Counted from the first letter of the stretch, positions 27,403 through 36,967 are shown. The stretch is DNA of 64,000 nucleotides from Streptomyces camponoticapitis (GCF_014646115.1 NZ_BMMV01000008.1:248001-312000), one strand, 5' to 3'. Numbers and translations are program-made. Notes: a model not told the origin generated them from the letters alone.

Positions 27403-29106
27403 TCAGTCGCGCCAGGTGTCGTTCAGCGTCAGCCCGCCGGAGGTGGCGGACGGCACGGTGGCCGTACGGTTGGCTCCGCTCTCCCAGGTCACGTTCCCGC
27501 CCGCGTCCTTGCGGAGGTACTTGTAGGCGAAGGCCGTACCGGCGGGCAGCGGCACGGTGAGCTTCCAGACGGGGTAGGCCGCCGGGTCCAGCTTGAGCGC
27601 GGTCCCGGTGTTCCAGTTGCCGAGTTCGGCCCGGTCGCCGGTGACGTAGATGTTCTGGCCGAGCTGGGTCGTCGCGTTGACGCCGAACGTCACTCCCGAT
27701 GTGCCGGGCCCCGGGTTGCCGCCCCCGCCGCAGGTGCGGGCCCCGGCGTGCAGGGCGACGGCGGTGTTGGCGCCGAGGGTCGCCGTGAACTGGCCCGAGC
27801 CGTTCACGGTGACACCGTTGCCGCTCTGCACGTCGCAGTAGTCACCGGCCGGGAGAGACGTCTGGAAGGTGCGGCTGAGCGAGGAGCCGGTGTAGTTGAT
27901 GGCGACGTACGCCTTGGAGCCGCGCCCGAACGCGATCTGGTCGCCGCCGTTGTCCCACCAGTCGGTGACCGCCTGGCCGCGCGCCGTGTTGCGGAAGCCG
28001 ACCATGGAGGATATCTCGCGCCAGTCGTGCTGGCACTTCCAGCCGTCGGCGTAACAGGCGTTCACGGTACCGCCGTTGGGCGGTCCGGCGTCATGGTCGG
28101 TGAACTCGTAGCCGGAGTGCACGTCGGGCGAACCGTACGGGTGGGCCAGCATGAAGACGTTGGCCAGCGTGTAGGCGGCGCCGTTCTTGTAGTTCAGGGT
28201 GTCGCCGCCGCGCTCGGTGTCGTGGTTGTCCACGAAGACGGCGGACTTGCCGCTCTGCATGAAGCCCCAGCCCTCGCCGAAGTTCTTCAGATGGGCCAGG
28301 TTCTCGTTGAGGAAGACCTGCTTGAGGCTTCGCCCGTAACGGAATTCCTGTACGTCTCCGGTGCCCAGGTACTCGGCCGGCGACACGGCCTCGCCGCCGC
28401 CGTGGATGGCCTCCTGCTTCCAGTACACGTTCGGATCGGCCAGCCGTGACTTGATGTTGGCGAGGTCGGCGGCCGGCATGTGCTTGGCCGCGTCGATCCG
28501 GAAGCCGTCCACACCCAGCGAGCGCAGATCGTTCAGGTAGGCGGCGATCCGGCCGCGCACGTAGTCCTCGCCGGTGTCGAGGTCGGCCAGCCCGACGAGT
28601 TCGCAGTTCTGGACGTTGCCCCGGTCGCCGTAGTTGCTGATCTGCGAGCGGCAGTCGTCCATGTCGGCGCCCGAATAGATGCCGGGGTACTCGTACTTGG
28701 CGTACGAGGAGCCTCCGGTGCCGGTGCCCGAGCCGGCCGACATGTGGTTGATGACGGTGTCGGCCACGACCTTCACCCCTGCGGCGTGGCAGGTGTTGAC
28801 CATGTTCTGGAAGGCGGCGCGGTCGCCGAGCCTGCCCGCGATCTTGTAGCTGACGGGCTGGTAGGAGGTCCACCACTGGCCGCCCTGGATGTGTTCCTGC
28901 GGCGGGGAGACCTGGACGTAGCCGAATCCGTCGGGGCCGAGGCTGTCGGTACAGGCCCGGGCGACCGAGTCGAACCGCCACTCGAACAGGACGGCGGTGA
29001 CGTCCTTCTCGCCGGGAGGCGCCGCCTGGGCGGGGCTTCCGGGTGCGACGAGGGCCGCCGCGCCGGCCACCAGGGCGAGCGCGAGGGCGGGAGCTCTGCG
29101 GGCCAT
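27403..29106 (-). CDS. Secreted alpha-amylase, animal-type GH13, with CBM20 starch-binding domain
   Basis: The protein has 567 residues; ATG 29106 is preceded by a near-perfect AGGAGG. Signal peptide residues 1-28 end at AQA. The catalytic triad is Asp205 (GFRIDAAKH), Glu232 ([10 protein letters not shown]) and Asp296 ([11 protein letters not shown]), the spacing of the animal-like amylases typical of Streptomyces. [14 protein letters not shown] is the calcium-site region. A Gly/Pro hinge near 470 leads to a C-terminal CBM20 ([34 protein letters not shown]). The enzyme endo-cleaves starch to maltodextrins for the MalEFG importer. CTTGC repeats upstream suggest control by MalR-type repressors. 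Confidence 0.95.
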   Translation of the reverse strand: MARRAPALALALVAGAAALVAPGSPAQAAPPGEKDVTAVLFEWRFDSVARACTDSLGPDGFGYVQVSPPQEHIQGGQWWTSYQPVSYKIAGRLGDRAAFQNMVNTCHAAGVKVVADTVINHMSAGSGTGTGGSSYAKYEYPGIYSGADMDDCRSQISNYGDRGNVQNCELVGLADLDTGEDYVRGRIAAYLNDLRSLGVDGFRIDAAKHMPAADLANIKSRLADPNVYWKQEAIHGGGEAVSPAEYLGTGDVQEFRYGRSLKQVFLNENLAHLKNFGEGWGFMQSGKSAVFVDNHDTERGGDTLNYKNGAAYTLANVFMLAHPYGSPDVHSGYEFTDHDAGPPNGGTVNACYADGWKCQHDWREISSMVGFRNTARGQAVTDWWDNGGDQIAFGRGSKAYVAINYTGSSLSRTFQTSLPAGDYCDVQSGNGVTVNGSGQFTATLGANTAVALHAGARTCGGGGNPGPGTSGVTFGVNATTQLGQNIYVTGDRAELGNWNTGTALKLDPAAYPVWKLTVPLPAGTAFAYKYLRKDAGGNVTWESGANRTATVPSATSGGLTLNDTWRD

Positions 29107-29191
29107 GTTTCCTCCTGCGTGGGGGGAGGTGCGGGGATCGGGCAGAGACCTCGCAGGGCAACGCGCCCCACCCTCAAGGCTCCTGAATGTT

Positions 29192-29217
29192 CTTGCTGCA
29201 AGAAAGCAAAAGCTTGC
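29192..29217. promoter_or_regulatory. Candidate MalR-type operator upstream of alpha-amylase
   Basis: CTTGCTGCAAG (29192-29202) is a palindrome apart from its central base, followed by CTTGC at 29213-29217. A further GCAAG lies at 29306-29310. The same words occur upstream of malE and malR. CTTGCAG-like repeats are the known target type of MalR/Reg1 at Streptomyces amylase and mal promoters. Binding here is inferred. Confidence 0.6.
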
Positions 29218-29326
29218 CGCGAGCAGACCGTACGAGGCGCGCCCCGCCCGGTCAACCCTCTGGACAACGCCGGGTAACACCGGGGAAATATCGGCCCGTC
29301 GAAGAGCAAGAACTTCCGCAAAAGGT

Positions 29327-29359
29327 TGCGGTGTGCCGACCCCCGTACGGCACACCGCA
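29327..29359 (-). terminator. Rho-independent-like terminator of the malEFG-aglA-lacI operon
   Basis: GCGGTGTGCC and GGCACACCGC form a perfect 10-bp stem (11 with a flanking T-A pair), 4 bp after the LacI stop. In the minus-strand direction it is followed by a T-rich run (CCTTTT), rare for this genome. Confidence 0.85.
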
Positions 29360-29363
29360 CCTC

Positions 29364-30413
29364 TCAGGCGGTCCGGGCGCCCGCCGTCGACCCCCGTACG
29401 ACCAGCTCCGGCTGGAACGCGTACTCCGTACGCTGCACGGGACTTCCGCCGATCTCCTCCAGCAGGGCGCTCACCGCCGCACCCGCCATCGCCTGCACGG
29501 GCTGACGGACCGTCGTGAGGGGCGGGTCGGTGAAGGCGATCAGCTGCGAGTCGTCGAAACCCACCACCGACACGTCGTACGGGACGCGCAGCCCGCGTTC
29601 GCGGGCGGCCCGCACCACGCCCAGCGCCATCATGTCGCTGGCGCAGACGATGCCCGTGCAGCCCCGGTCGAGCAGGGCGCCGGCCGCGACCTGGCCGCCC
29701 TCCACGCCGAACAGCGTGCAGCACACCCACTCCTCGGCCTCCTCGCGCGCAAGCCCGAGCGTCCGGGTGAGCGCGTCGACGAAGCCCTCACGCTTGCGGG
29801 CGGACGGCACGTAGCGCAGCGGTCCCGTCGCCAGGCCGATCCGCCGGTGCCCCAGATCGGCCAGATGCCCCACCGCCATGCGCATGGCCGCCCGGTCGTC
29901 CAGGGACACGAACGGCGCGCTGACCCGGTCGTTGCAGCCGTTGATCATGACGAACGGCACGCCGCGGTCGATGAGTTCGGCGTAGCGCGAGGGGTCCGCC
30001 GAGGTGTCCGCGTGCAGCCCCGACAGGAAGACGATGCCGCCGACGTCGCGCTCCACGAGTTGCTCGACCAGTTCGTCCTCCGTCGCCCCGCCCGGCAGTT
30101 GGGTGCAGAGGACCGGTGTGTAGCCGTGCCCGGCCAGGACCTGTTCGACGGCCTGGGCGAACGCCGGGAAGATCGGGTTGATGAGTTCCGGGGTCACCAG
30201 CCCGATCAGCCCGGCGCTGCGCTGCCGCAGCCGTACGGGACGCTCGTACCCGAGGATGTCGAGCGCGGCGAGCACCCGTTGGCGTGTGGTGTCGGCGACG
30301 CCCGGCTTGCCGTTGAGCACCCGGCTGACCGTCGCCTCGCTGACCGATGCCTGTCCCGCGATGTCGGAGAGCCGTGGCGTACCGGCTCCCGACTTGGGGA
30401 GGGGCAGCGTCAC
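29364..30413 (-). CDS. LacI-family repressor, close paralogue of MalR, coupled to the alpha-glucosidase gene
   Basis: The protein has 349 residues. GTG 30413 overlaps the glucosidase stop (GTGA), fixing the start. The HTH is [22 protein letters not shown] at about 14-35, with hinge helix [18 protein letters not shown]. The effector domain closely matches MalR (for example [45 protein letters not shown]). By eye the two proteins share well over half their residues. In the family, maltodextrin-type ligands release DNA. Sitting last in the mal operon, it would be co-induced with transport, giving a second feedback loop. It could instead serve a different alpha-glucoside. Confidence 0.9.
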   Translation of the reverse strand: MTLPLPKSGAGTPRLSDIAGQASVSEATVSRVLNGKPGVADTTRQRVLAALDILGYERPVRLRQRSAGLIGLVTPELINPIFPAFAQAVEQVLAGHGYTPVLCTQLPGGATEDELVEQLVERDVGGIVFLSGLHADTSADPSRYAELIDRGVPFVMINGCNDRVSAPFVSLDDRAAMRMAVGHLADLGHRRIGLATGPLRYVPSARKREGFVDALTRTLGLAREEAEEWVCCTLFGVEGGQVAAGALLDRGCTGIVCASDMMALGVVRAARERGLRVPYDVSVVGFDDSQLIAFTDPPLTTVRQPVQAMAGAAVSALLEEIGGSPVQRTEYAFQPELVVRGSTAGARTA

Positions 30414-32107
30414 ACCGTCCACCACACCGTGGTGTCGGCGGGCACCTCGGCCTCGACGGCGCCGGGACGGGTGCGGTCGAAGGTGACAGTGCCGGGACCG
30501 CTGGCCAGCAGCAGGTCCCCGCGCACGGGGATACGGACCGGCGCACCGGTCGTGTTGACCGTGCAGAGGAAGCCGGGGCGGGCGAAGACGAGCACGCCTT
30601 CCGGCGAGTCCTGCCAGTCGACCGAGCTTCCGGCGCCGAGCCCGGGGTGCGCGCGCCGTGCGGCGACGGCCGCCCGGTAGAGCTCCAGGCTGGAGCCCTC
30701 CACCCCGGTCTGCGCCTCGACGCTCAGCGCGCCCCAGCCGGCCGGCTGGGGCAGCCAGCTGCCGCCTGCGCCGAAGCCGTATGAGCTGCCCTCGCGGGTC
30801 CACGGGATCGGCACCCGGCAGCCGTCGCGGAAGCCGTCCTGGCCGGCGGCGCGGAAGTACGAGGGGTCCTGCCTGGCCTCGTCGGGGAGGTCGGTGACGT
30901 CGGGCAGCCCCAGCTCCTCGCCCTGGTAGAGGTAGGCGGAGCCGGGGAGGGCGAGCATCAGCATCGTCGCCGCGCGGGCCCGGCGCAGGCCGAGTTCACG
31001 GTCGCCGGCCTCCCGGAGCTGGGTGCCGAGGGAGACGGGGTGGGCGAAGCGGGTGGTGTGCCGGGTGACGTCGTGGTTGGAGAGCACCCAGGTGGTGGGG
31101 GCGCCGACGGGGCGCATCGCGGCGAGCGAGGTGTCGATGACGTCGCGGAGCGCGGCGGCGTCCCAGAAGGTGCTCAGATACTGGAAGTTGAAAGCCTGGT
31201 GCATCTCGTCGTGGCGCACGTAGTTCGCGGTGCGCTCGACGGTGGGTGTCCAGGCCTCGGCGACGGCGATCCGGTCGCCGGGGTACTCGTCGAGGATGGT
31301 GCGCCAGCTGCGGTAGATCTCGTGCACGCCGTCCTGGTCGAAGAAGGGCATGGCGTCGTTGCCGAGCAGCTTGACCTGCCCGTCGCTGCCGATGTCGGGC
31401 AGCCCCGGGGCCTTGACGAGTCCGTGGGCGACATCGACGCGGAAGCCGTCGACGCCCATGTCGAGCCAGAACCGCAGGATGGAGCGGAACTCGTCGGCGA
31501 CCGCCGGGTGGTCCCAGTTGAAGTCGGGCTGCTCGGGGGCGAACAGATGCAGATACCACTCGCCGGGGGTGCCGTCGGGGTCGGTGGTCCTGGTCCAGGC
31601 GGGGCCGCCGAAGATGGACTCCCAGTCGTTGGGCGGGAGTTCGCCGGTGGGGCCCTTGCCGGGGCGGAAGTGGTAGCGCTCGCGCAGCGCCGACCCGGGG
31701 CCGTCCTGGATGGCGCGGCGGAACCAGTCGTACTGGTCGGAGGAGTGGTTGGGCACCACGTCGACGATGATGCGCAGGCCCAGCTCGTGGGCGTCGCGGA
31801 TCAGCGCGTCCGCGTCGAGGAGGGAGCCGAACATGGGGTCGATGGCGCGGTAGTCGGCGACGTCGTAGCCCGCGTCGGCCTGTGGCGAGGCGTAGAAGGG
31901 GCTGAGCCAGACGGCGTCGACACCCAGCGCGCGCAGATACGGCAGCCGGCTCCGTACGCCTTCGAGATCGCCCATGCCGTCACCGTTGGAGTCGGCGAAG
32001 CTGCGCGGATAGACCTGGTAGATCACCGCGTCCTGCCACCAGCCGGAGCGGTGGGCCGGGGCGTCGTCGGACGTGCCGGTGGAAGGGGCAGCGAGGTGCT
32101 GGGTCAT
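30410..32107 (-). CDS. aglA: Cytoplasmic GH13 alpha-glucosidase
   Basis: The protein has 565 residues without a signal peptide. WWQDAVIYQVYPRSFADSNGDGMGDLEG is the classic GH13 oligo-1,6-glucosidase/alpha-glucosidase start (subfamily 23/30-like). Catalytic residues are Asp225 (GFRVDVAHG), Glu284 (IAVAEAW) and Asp346 (LSNHDVTRH). It hydrolyses maltose and maltodextrins imported by MalEFG to glucose. ATG 32107 follows AGGGA. It lies downstream of malG across 106 bp containing two hairpins, and is translationally coupled to the LacI gene. The order malR, malEFG, aglA matches S. coelicolor. Confidence 0.92.
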   Translation of the reverse strand: MTQHLAAPSTGTSDDAPAHRSGWWQDAVIYQVYPRSFADSNGDGMGDLEGVRSRLPYLRALGVDAVWLSPFYASPQADAGYDVADYRAIDPMFGSLLDADALIRDAHELGLRIIVDVVPNHSSDQYDWFRRAIQDGPGSALRERYHFRPGKGPTGELPPNDWESIFGGPAWTRTTDPDGTPGEWYLHLFAPEQPDFNWDHPAVADEFRSILRFWLDMGVDGFRVDVAHGLVKAPGLPDIGSDGQVKLLGNDAMPFFDQDGVHEIYRSWRTILDEYPGDRIAVAEAWTPTVERTANYVRHDEMHQAFNFQYLSTFWDAAALRDVIDTSLAAMRPVGAPTTWVLSNHDVTRHTTRFAHPVSLGTQLREAGDRELGLRRARAATMLMLALPGSAYLYQGEELGLPDVTDLPDEARQDPSYFRAAGQDGFRDGCRVPIPWTREGSSYGFGAGGSWLPQPAGWGALSVEAQTGVEGSSLELYRAAVAARRAHPGLGAGSSVDWQDSPEGVLVFARPGFLCTVNTTGAPVRIPVRGDLLLASGPGTVTFDRTRPGAVEAEVPADTTVWWTV

Positions 32108-32132
32108 GTCGTCCCTGGGGGGTCTGGGTGGG

Positions 32133-32168
32133 AGCGGCGCCGGGGTCGTGGCCGGCCTCGGCGCCGCT
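32133..32168. terminator. Hairpin in the malG-aglA gap
   Basis: AGCGGCGCCG and CGGCGCCGCT form a perfect 10-bp stem around a 16-nt loop that can fold further. It could act as a partial terminator or RNA processing/stability element, lowering aglA expression relative to malEFG. Confidence 0.5.
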
Positions 32169-32199
32169 GTCACTGACGCTGTGGTGCGGATGTACGGTC

Positions 32200-32220
32200 G
32201 GGCTGACGCACCGTCAGCCC
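32200..32220. terminator. Hairpin overlapping the malG stop codon
   Basis: GGGCTGAC and GTCAGCCC form an 8-bp stem with a 5-nt loop; the malG stop lies within it. Probably an attenuating or stabilising structure, not a full terminator. Confidence 0.4.
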
Positions 32221-33113
32221 TTGACGGCGCCGGCGGAGACACCGGTCACCAGATGGCGCTGCGCGAACAGGAAGACGATCGCCGCGGGTATCGCGATGAG
32301 CACGGACGCCGCTGTCATCGGCCCCCACTGGGCGCCGTACTGGTTGACGAACTTCTGCAGTCCGCCCGCGAGGGTGAGGTTCTCGTCGCCGACCATGAAG
32401 GCGGAGGCATAGGCCACCTCGCCCCAGGCGGTGACGAAGGAGTAGAACGCGGTCACCGCCAGACCTGGCTTGGCGAGCGGCAGGATCAGCCGCCAGAAGG
32501 TGCCGAACGGTGTCAGCCCGTCGACCATGCCGGACTCGTCGATCTCGCGCGGGATGGTGTCGAAGAAACCCTTCATCATCCAGGCGCAGAACGGCACGGC
32601 GATCGTGAGGTACGTGATCACCAGTCCGGCCGCCTGGTTGAGCAGTCCCAGGTCCGACATGATGTTGTACAGCGGCACGATGAGGACCGCCATCGGGAAC
32701 ATCTGCGTGACCAGCAGGGTCCACATGAGGCCCCGCTTGCCGGGGAAGCGGAAGCGGCTGACGGCGTAGCCGGTGGTGGCGGCGGTGAAGACACCGAGCA
32801 CGGTGGTGAATCCGGCGATGAGCAGCGAGTTGCCGAACCAGGTGAGGAACGGCGTGTCGTCCAGCAGCTTGGTGTAGTTCTCGAACGTCGTCTCTTTGAA
32901 GAAGTCCGTCGTCGTCGCGTACGCGGCGGGTTTCAGCGACGTCAGCAGGACCCACAGCACGGGGAAGACGGCGATGACGGACGCCACGATCAAAGTGGCG
33001 TGCAGGCCGACGGACGCGGCCCTGGAGCGGTCCCCGCGGCGCCGTACCTTCGCCGCCGGGCGGCCCGGGGCGGCGGTGGGCGCGTTCGTCCGCGTACCGG
33101 TCACGGCGGTCAC
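32214..33113 (-). CDS. malG: Maltodextrin ABC transporter permease MalG
   Basis: The protein has 299 residues from GTG 33113, which overlaps the malF stop (GTGA). It has six predicted membrane segments (for example LHATLIVASVIAVFPVLWVLLTS and ITYLTIAVPFCAW). The EAA loop, which contacts the ATPase, reads REIDESGMVDGLTPFGTFWRLILPLAKP. The C-terminus ends on the cytoplasmic side. No ATPase gene is present; Streptomyces mal and other sugar importers share the distant MsiK ATPase. Similarity to MalG of S. coelicolor and the operon order support the symbol. Confidence 0.92.
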   Translation of the reverse strand: MTAVTGTRTNAPTAAPGRPAAKVRRRGDRSRAASVGLHATLIVASVIAVFPVLWVLLTSLKPAAYATTTDFFKETTFENYTKLLDDTPFLTWFGNSLLIAGFTTVLGVFTAATTGYAVSRFRFPGKRGLMWTLLVTQMFPMAVLIVPLYNIMSDLGLLNQAAGLVITYLTIAVPFCAWMMKGFFDTIPREIDESGMVDGLTPFGTFWRLILPLAKPGLAVTAFYSFVTAWGEVAYASAFMVGDENLTLAGGLQKFVNQYGAQWGPMTAASVLIAIPAAIVFLFAQRHLVTGVSAGAVKG

Positions 33114-34123
33114 CAGGTATCTCCCTGCTTGCGGAGGACTCGTTGGTAGACCACGGCGAAGATCATCAGGAGTACGAGGATCAGTACGCCCCAGGTGGAG
33201 GACTGGGCGAAGTCGCGTGGGCTGATCTCGAAGGAGAACTTGTACGCCTGGGTCACCAGGATCTGGGTGGCCTCGCCGGGCCCGCCCCTGGTCAGCAGGA
33301 AGATCACCGGGAACATGTTGAACGTCCAGATGGTGCTGAGCAGGATCACGGTCGCGCTGACGGACCTCAGGCCGGGCATGGTGATGTGCCGGAAGCGCTG
33401 CCAGGGGCCGGCGCCGTCCATCTCCGCCGCCTCGTACATCTCCCCCGGGATGGACTGGAGTCCGCCGAGCAGGGCCACGAGCATGAACGGCACACCGAGC
33501 CAGATGTTCACGGCGATGACCGAGAACTTCGCCCACGTCGGGTCGTTCAGCCACGGCACGGCGTCGATGCCGCCGCCGGCGAGCAGCTTGTTGAGGAAGC
33601 CGCGGTCCTCGTTGTAGAGGAAGCGCCAGGCGAAGACCGAGACGAAGCCGGGGACCGCCCACGGCAGGATGAGCATCATCCGGTAGGCGGAGCGGCCCGC
33701 GATCCGGCGGTTGAGGATGTTGGCCAGAGTGAGGCCGAGGACGAAGGTGAGACCGACGCAGGAGACGGTCCACACCAGCGTCCAGCCGAGGGTGGAGAGG
33801 AACTGACCACCCGTCAGGGCATCGGCGTAGTTGTCGAGACCGACGAACTCGTAGGTCGCGGGCAGGTGGTTGACGCCGATGTTCCGCTCGACGTTGCGCT
33901 CGTTCGCGTCGGTCAGCGACAGATAGATGCCGCGGACCAGCGGGTATCCGACGATCACGCCGATCACGGCCACCACGGGGGCGACCATGGCCCAGGCGTA
34001 CCAGTGCGTCGAGAGCGAACGCCGCAGCCCGCCGGGGGGTTTGCCAGTGCCGCGGCTCCGGCCGCGGGCGACTTCGAAGTCGCCCGCGGCCTTCGCCACC
34101 GACTGGCCGGTGTGGACAGCCAT
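33110..34123 (-). CDS. malF: Maltodextrin ABC transporter permease MalF
   Basis: The protein has 337 residues. A cytoplasmic N-terminus of about 40 residues is followed by six membrane segments (for example WYAWAMVAPVVAVIGVIVGYPLV and WGVLILVLLMIFAVVYQRVL). The EAA motif is EMYEAAEMDGAGPWQRFRHITMP. An external loop lies near FVGLDNYADAL. It pairs with MalG to form the channel, is fed by MalE, and is coupled to malG by a 4-bp overlap. Confidence 0.92.
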   Translation of the reverse strand: MAVHTGQSVAKAAGDFEVARGRSRGTGKPPGGLRRSLSTHWYAWAMVAPVVAVIGVIVGYPLVRGIYLSLTDANERNVERNIGVNHLPATYEFVGLDNYADALTGGQFLSTLGWTLVWTVSCVGLTFVLGLTLANILNRRIAGRSAYRMMLILPWAVPGFVSVFAWRFLYNEDRGFLNKLLAGGGIDAVPWLNDPTWAKFSVIAVNIWLGVPFMLVALLGGLQSIPGEMYEAAEMDGAGPWQRFRHITMPGLRSVSATVILLSTIWTFNMFPVIFLLTRGGPGEATQILVTQAYKFSFEISPRDFAQSSTWGVLILVLLMIFAVVYQRVLRKQGDTW

Positions 34124-34157
34124 CAGCCGGCCTGCCTTCCTTCCTCTCGGCGACGTC

Positions 34158-35429
34158 TTACTTCCAGCCCTTGAGCAGCTCGCGGTAGGAGTCGCCGGTC
34201 GTCCTGACGCCCTTCTCGGGAGTGGTCTGGCCGGTGAGGACCTTCGTGTACTCGGTCACCAGCGGGGCGAACAGGCTGCCGGTCTCCGGGATCCAGGGGC
34301 GCTCGATGGCCTTGTCGACGACGGGCTTGAAAAAGCCGACGATCTCGTTCTTCGCGACCTCGGGCCGCGAGTAGACGGAGGTGCGGGTCGGCAGCAGGTT
34401 CAGCTCGGTGGTGATCCTCGCCTGGGACTCGGCGGAGGACATGTACTCGATGAACGCGTAGGAGGCGTCGAGGTTCTTGGAGCCCGCGTAGACGGCGAGG
34501 TTGTGGCCGCCCTGCGGGGCGCCCTGGCCCGCCGAGCCGGCGGGCACGGGGGCGACGCCCAGGTTGGCCTTGTCCTTGAACTGCGGTCCGGCGTAGGTGT
34601 CGGCGATCGCCCACGGGCCGTTGATCATCATGGCCACGTCGCCTTCCTTGAAGGCGGCCTGCATGTTCTCCCAGCCGTCGGTGGCGTCGGTCTTGGCGGC
34701 GCCGGAGTCGACGAGGTCCTTCACGACCTCCATGGCCTTGACGCCGGCCGGGCTGTCGACGGTGACGGTCTTGTCCTTGGCGTCGACCAGGTCGCCGCCC
34801 TCGCCGTAGAGGAACGACAGGAACCAGTACGCGTCGTCGCCGCGCAGATACATCCCGGTCTTGCCGGTCCTGTCCTTGACGGCCTTGGAGACGGTCTTCA
34901 ACTCGGCGATCGTCGTGGGGACTTCGACCCCGGCGTCCTTGAAGAGCTTCTTGTTGTAGAAGATGCCGAGGGAGTCGATGACCTGCGGGACGGCGTACGT
35001 CTTGTCGTCGTACTTCGTGGAGGCGGCGGCCTGCGGTACGAAGTCCTTCTCGTCCTTCAGCGCGGCCGTGCCGTCCAGCGGCGCCAGGTAGCCGAGATCG
35101 GCGAACTCGGGCGTCCAGGCGACCTCGGAGCGGATGACGTCGGGGGCGCCGGAGCCGGACTGCGCGGCGTTCTTGAACTTGTTCTGCGCCTCGCCGAACG
35201 GCACGTTGACGTACTTGACGTCGACACCCTTGTGCTTGGCCTCGAAGTCCTCGGCGAGCTTCTTGAAGACCTTGTCCTCACTGCCCACCGTCGAGGTGTC
35301 CCACCAGGTGACCGTTCCCTCGAGCTCGCCCGAGCCCGACTTGCCCGAGGACTCCTCGTCGCCGCCGCAGGCGGTCGCCGCGAGCGCCAGGGTCGCGACC
35401 AGGGCGGTGGCCGTTATGCCACGTCGCAT
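34158..35429 (-). CDS. malE: Maltose/maltodextrin-binding lipoprotein MalE
   Basis: The protein has 423 residues; ATG 35429 follows AAGGAG. The signal ends at the lipobox ALAATAC with Cys21 lipidated. The mature protein is a family 1 extracellular sugar-binding protein: LEGTVTWWDTST, VKYVNVPFGEAQNKFKNAA, APDVIRSEVAWTPEFADLGYL and MMINGPWAI are typical. It delivers maltodextrins released by the extracellular amylases to MalFG. A further start 36 codons upstream lacks a signal sequence and is rejected. It is divergent from malR across 384 bp with GCAAG repeats. Confidence 0.93.
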   Translation of the reverse strand: MRRGITATALVATLALAATACGGDEESSGKSGSGELEGTVTWWDTSTVGSEDKVFKKLAEDFEAKHKGVDVKYVNVPFGEAQNKFKNAAQSGSGAPDVIRSEVAWTPEFADLGYLAPLDGTAALKDEKDFVPQAAASTKYDDKTYAVPQVIDSLGIFYNKKLFKDAGVEVPTTIAELKTVSKAVKDRTGKTGMYLRGDDAYWFLSFLYGEGGDLVDAKDKTVTVDSPAGVKAMEVVKDLVDSGAAKTDATDGWENMQAAFKEGDVAMMINGPWAIADTYAGPQFKDKANLGVAPVPAGSAGQGAPQGGHNLAVYAGSKNLDASYAFIEYMSSAESQARITTELNLLPTRTSVYSRPEVAKNEIVGFFKPVVDKAIERPWIPETGSLFAPLVTEYTKVLTGQTTPEKGVRTTGDSYRELLKGWK

Positions 35430-35513
35430 CCGAAACTCCTTCAACTGCCGTACCGCTCCGTCGCGGCGCCGGGTCGACGTGAAGGTAACAAGGATGAAAG
35501 AAGGCCGAAAGAG

Positions 35514-35534
35514 CTTGCGGAAGATTCCTGCAAG
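35514..35534. promoter_or_regulatory. Candidate MalR operator upstream of malE
   Basis: CTTGC and GCAAG flank an 11-bp centre that itself is nearly symmetric (GGAA...TTCC), giving a 21-bp imperfect palindrome 85 bp upstream of the malE start. It shares its half-sites with the amylase and malR upstream regions. Confidence 0.6.
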
Positions 35535-35673
35535 CATCCTTGATCGTTACATTCACGTGTCCGCACAGTTGCCGCGAGGGTTCTTGACGGGGACTCGGGA
35601 AGCTGACAAGTACCGTCCGTGTCGGCCGATACCGGCCCGGTGTACGCATTCCGCACTCCGGTGGAGCCACCTC

Positions 35674-35723
35674 GCAAGGCGTTGCAAGATCTTGCCGACG
35701 AGGCCACTGCAAGGGGCTGCAAG
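35674..35723. promoter_or_regulatory. Cluster of GCAAG/CTTGC repeats upstream of malR
   Basis: GCAAG occurs at 35674, 35684, 35709 and 35719, and CTTGC at 35691. GCAAGATCTTGC (35684-35695) is a perfect 12-bp palindrome. The spacing suggests two or more MalR dimers controlling malR and possibly malE. Binding is inferred from the repeats and from known MalR targets. Confidence 0.6.
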
Positions 35724-35813
35724 CGCTCCAGCCCCGGCCGCCGGGCCGGTGCCCGTGGCTGATTCGGGCTCATGGTGGGCAATCCCGGCAGACGCCCGGT
35801 ACAGTCCACTCCC

Positions 35814-36872
35814 ATGACCGCACGGCTAGCCGACATCGCAGCCCAGGCGGGGGTCAGCGAAGCGACGGTCAGCCGCGTACTGAACGGTAAGCCGGGTGTT
35901 GCCACGGCCACCCGCGAATCCGTACTCGCCGCACTCGACGTCCTCGGCTACGAGCGCCCCGTACGGCTGCGCCGGCGCAGCGCCGGCCTCGTCGGACTGA
36001 TCACGCCCGAGCTGGAGAACCCGATCTTCCCCGCGCTCGCCCAGGTCATCGGCCAGGCACTGACGCGCCAGGGCTACACGCCCGTTCTCGCCACCCAGAC
36101 CCCCGGCGGCTCCACCGAGGACGAGCTGACGGAGATGCTGGTCGACCGGGGCGTCTCCGGCATCATCTTCGTCTCCGGCCTGCACGCCGACACCTCGGCG
36201 GACATGCAGCGCTACGAGCAACTGCGCGCCCAGGGCGTGCCGTTCGTCCTCGTCGACGGTTTCTCGCCCAAGGTCCGCGCGCCGTTCATCTCGCCGGACG
36301 ACCGGGCGGCGATGCGGCTGGCGGTGACGCATCTCGTCTCGCTGGGCCACCGCCGGATCGGTCTCGCCGTCGGACCCAAGCGTTTCGTACCGGTCCTGCG
36401 CAAGATCGAGGGTTTCCGCGCGACCGTGCGGGAGCAGCTGGGGCTTGACTCCGAGGAGACGGAGGAGCTGATCGAGCACTCCCTGTACACACTGGAGGGA
36501 GGCCAGGCGGCGACGACCGCGCTCATCGGGCGCGGCTGCACGGCGGTCGTGTGCGCCAGCGACATGATGGCACTGGGCGCGATCCGCGCCGCCAGACAGC
36601 TCGGCAAGGATGTGCCGCGTGAGGTGTCCGTCGTCGGATTCGACGATTCGCCGCTCATAGCTTTCACGGATCCGCCGCTCACCACCATCCGCAAGCCGGT
36701 GCCGTCGATGGGCCAGGCCGCGGTCCGTACACTCCTGGAGGAGATCGGTGGTACACCGGCTCCGCACAGTGAGTTCGTCTTCATGCCTGAGCTGGTCGTA
36801 CGCGGTTCAACCGCCTCCGGTCCGGCGCCCGGCCCCGTGGGGCGATCCCTGAGGGAAACCGGGGCGGGGTAA
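35814..36872 (+). CDS. malR: MalR, LacI-family repressor of the maltose operon
   Basis: The protein has 352 residues; ATG 35814 gives MTARLADIAAQAGVSEATV, the known N-terminus of Streptomyces MalR/Reg1. An ATG 14 codons upstream is in frame but lacks conservation. The HTH is [20 protein letters not shown]; hinge ESVLAALDVLGYERP; the effector domain has [16 protein letters not shown] and [21 protein letters not shown]. It represses malEFG and amylase genes; maltodextrins are inducers in related species. It is divergent from malE. Confidence 0.95.
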   Translation: MTARLADIAAQAGVSEATVSRVLNGKPGVATATRESVLAALDVLGYERPVRLRRRSAGLVGLITPELENPIFPALAQVIGQALTRQGYTPVLATQTPGGSTEDELTEMLVDRGVSGIIFVSGLHADTSADMQRYEQLRAQGVPFVLVDGFSPKVRAPFISPDDRAAMRLAVTHLVSLGHRRIGLAVGPKRFVPVLRKIEGFRATVREQLGLDSEETEELIEHSLYTLEGGQAATTALIGRGCTAVVCASDMMALGAIRAARQLGKDVPREVSVVGFDDSPLIAFTDPPLTTIRKPVPSMGQAAVRTLLEEIGGTPAPHSEFVFMPELVVRGSTASGPAPGPVGRSLRETGAG

Positions 36873-36967
36873 GGGTCGGGGACTCGTCCGTAGGGCGTAG
36901 CACATGCGTTCAGGACCCACCCGAGGGATGATCGGTCGAGGGCGGAAATCTGGCAGACTCTCTCTCC

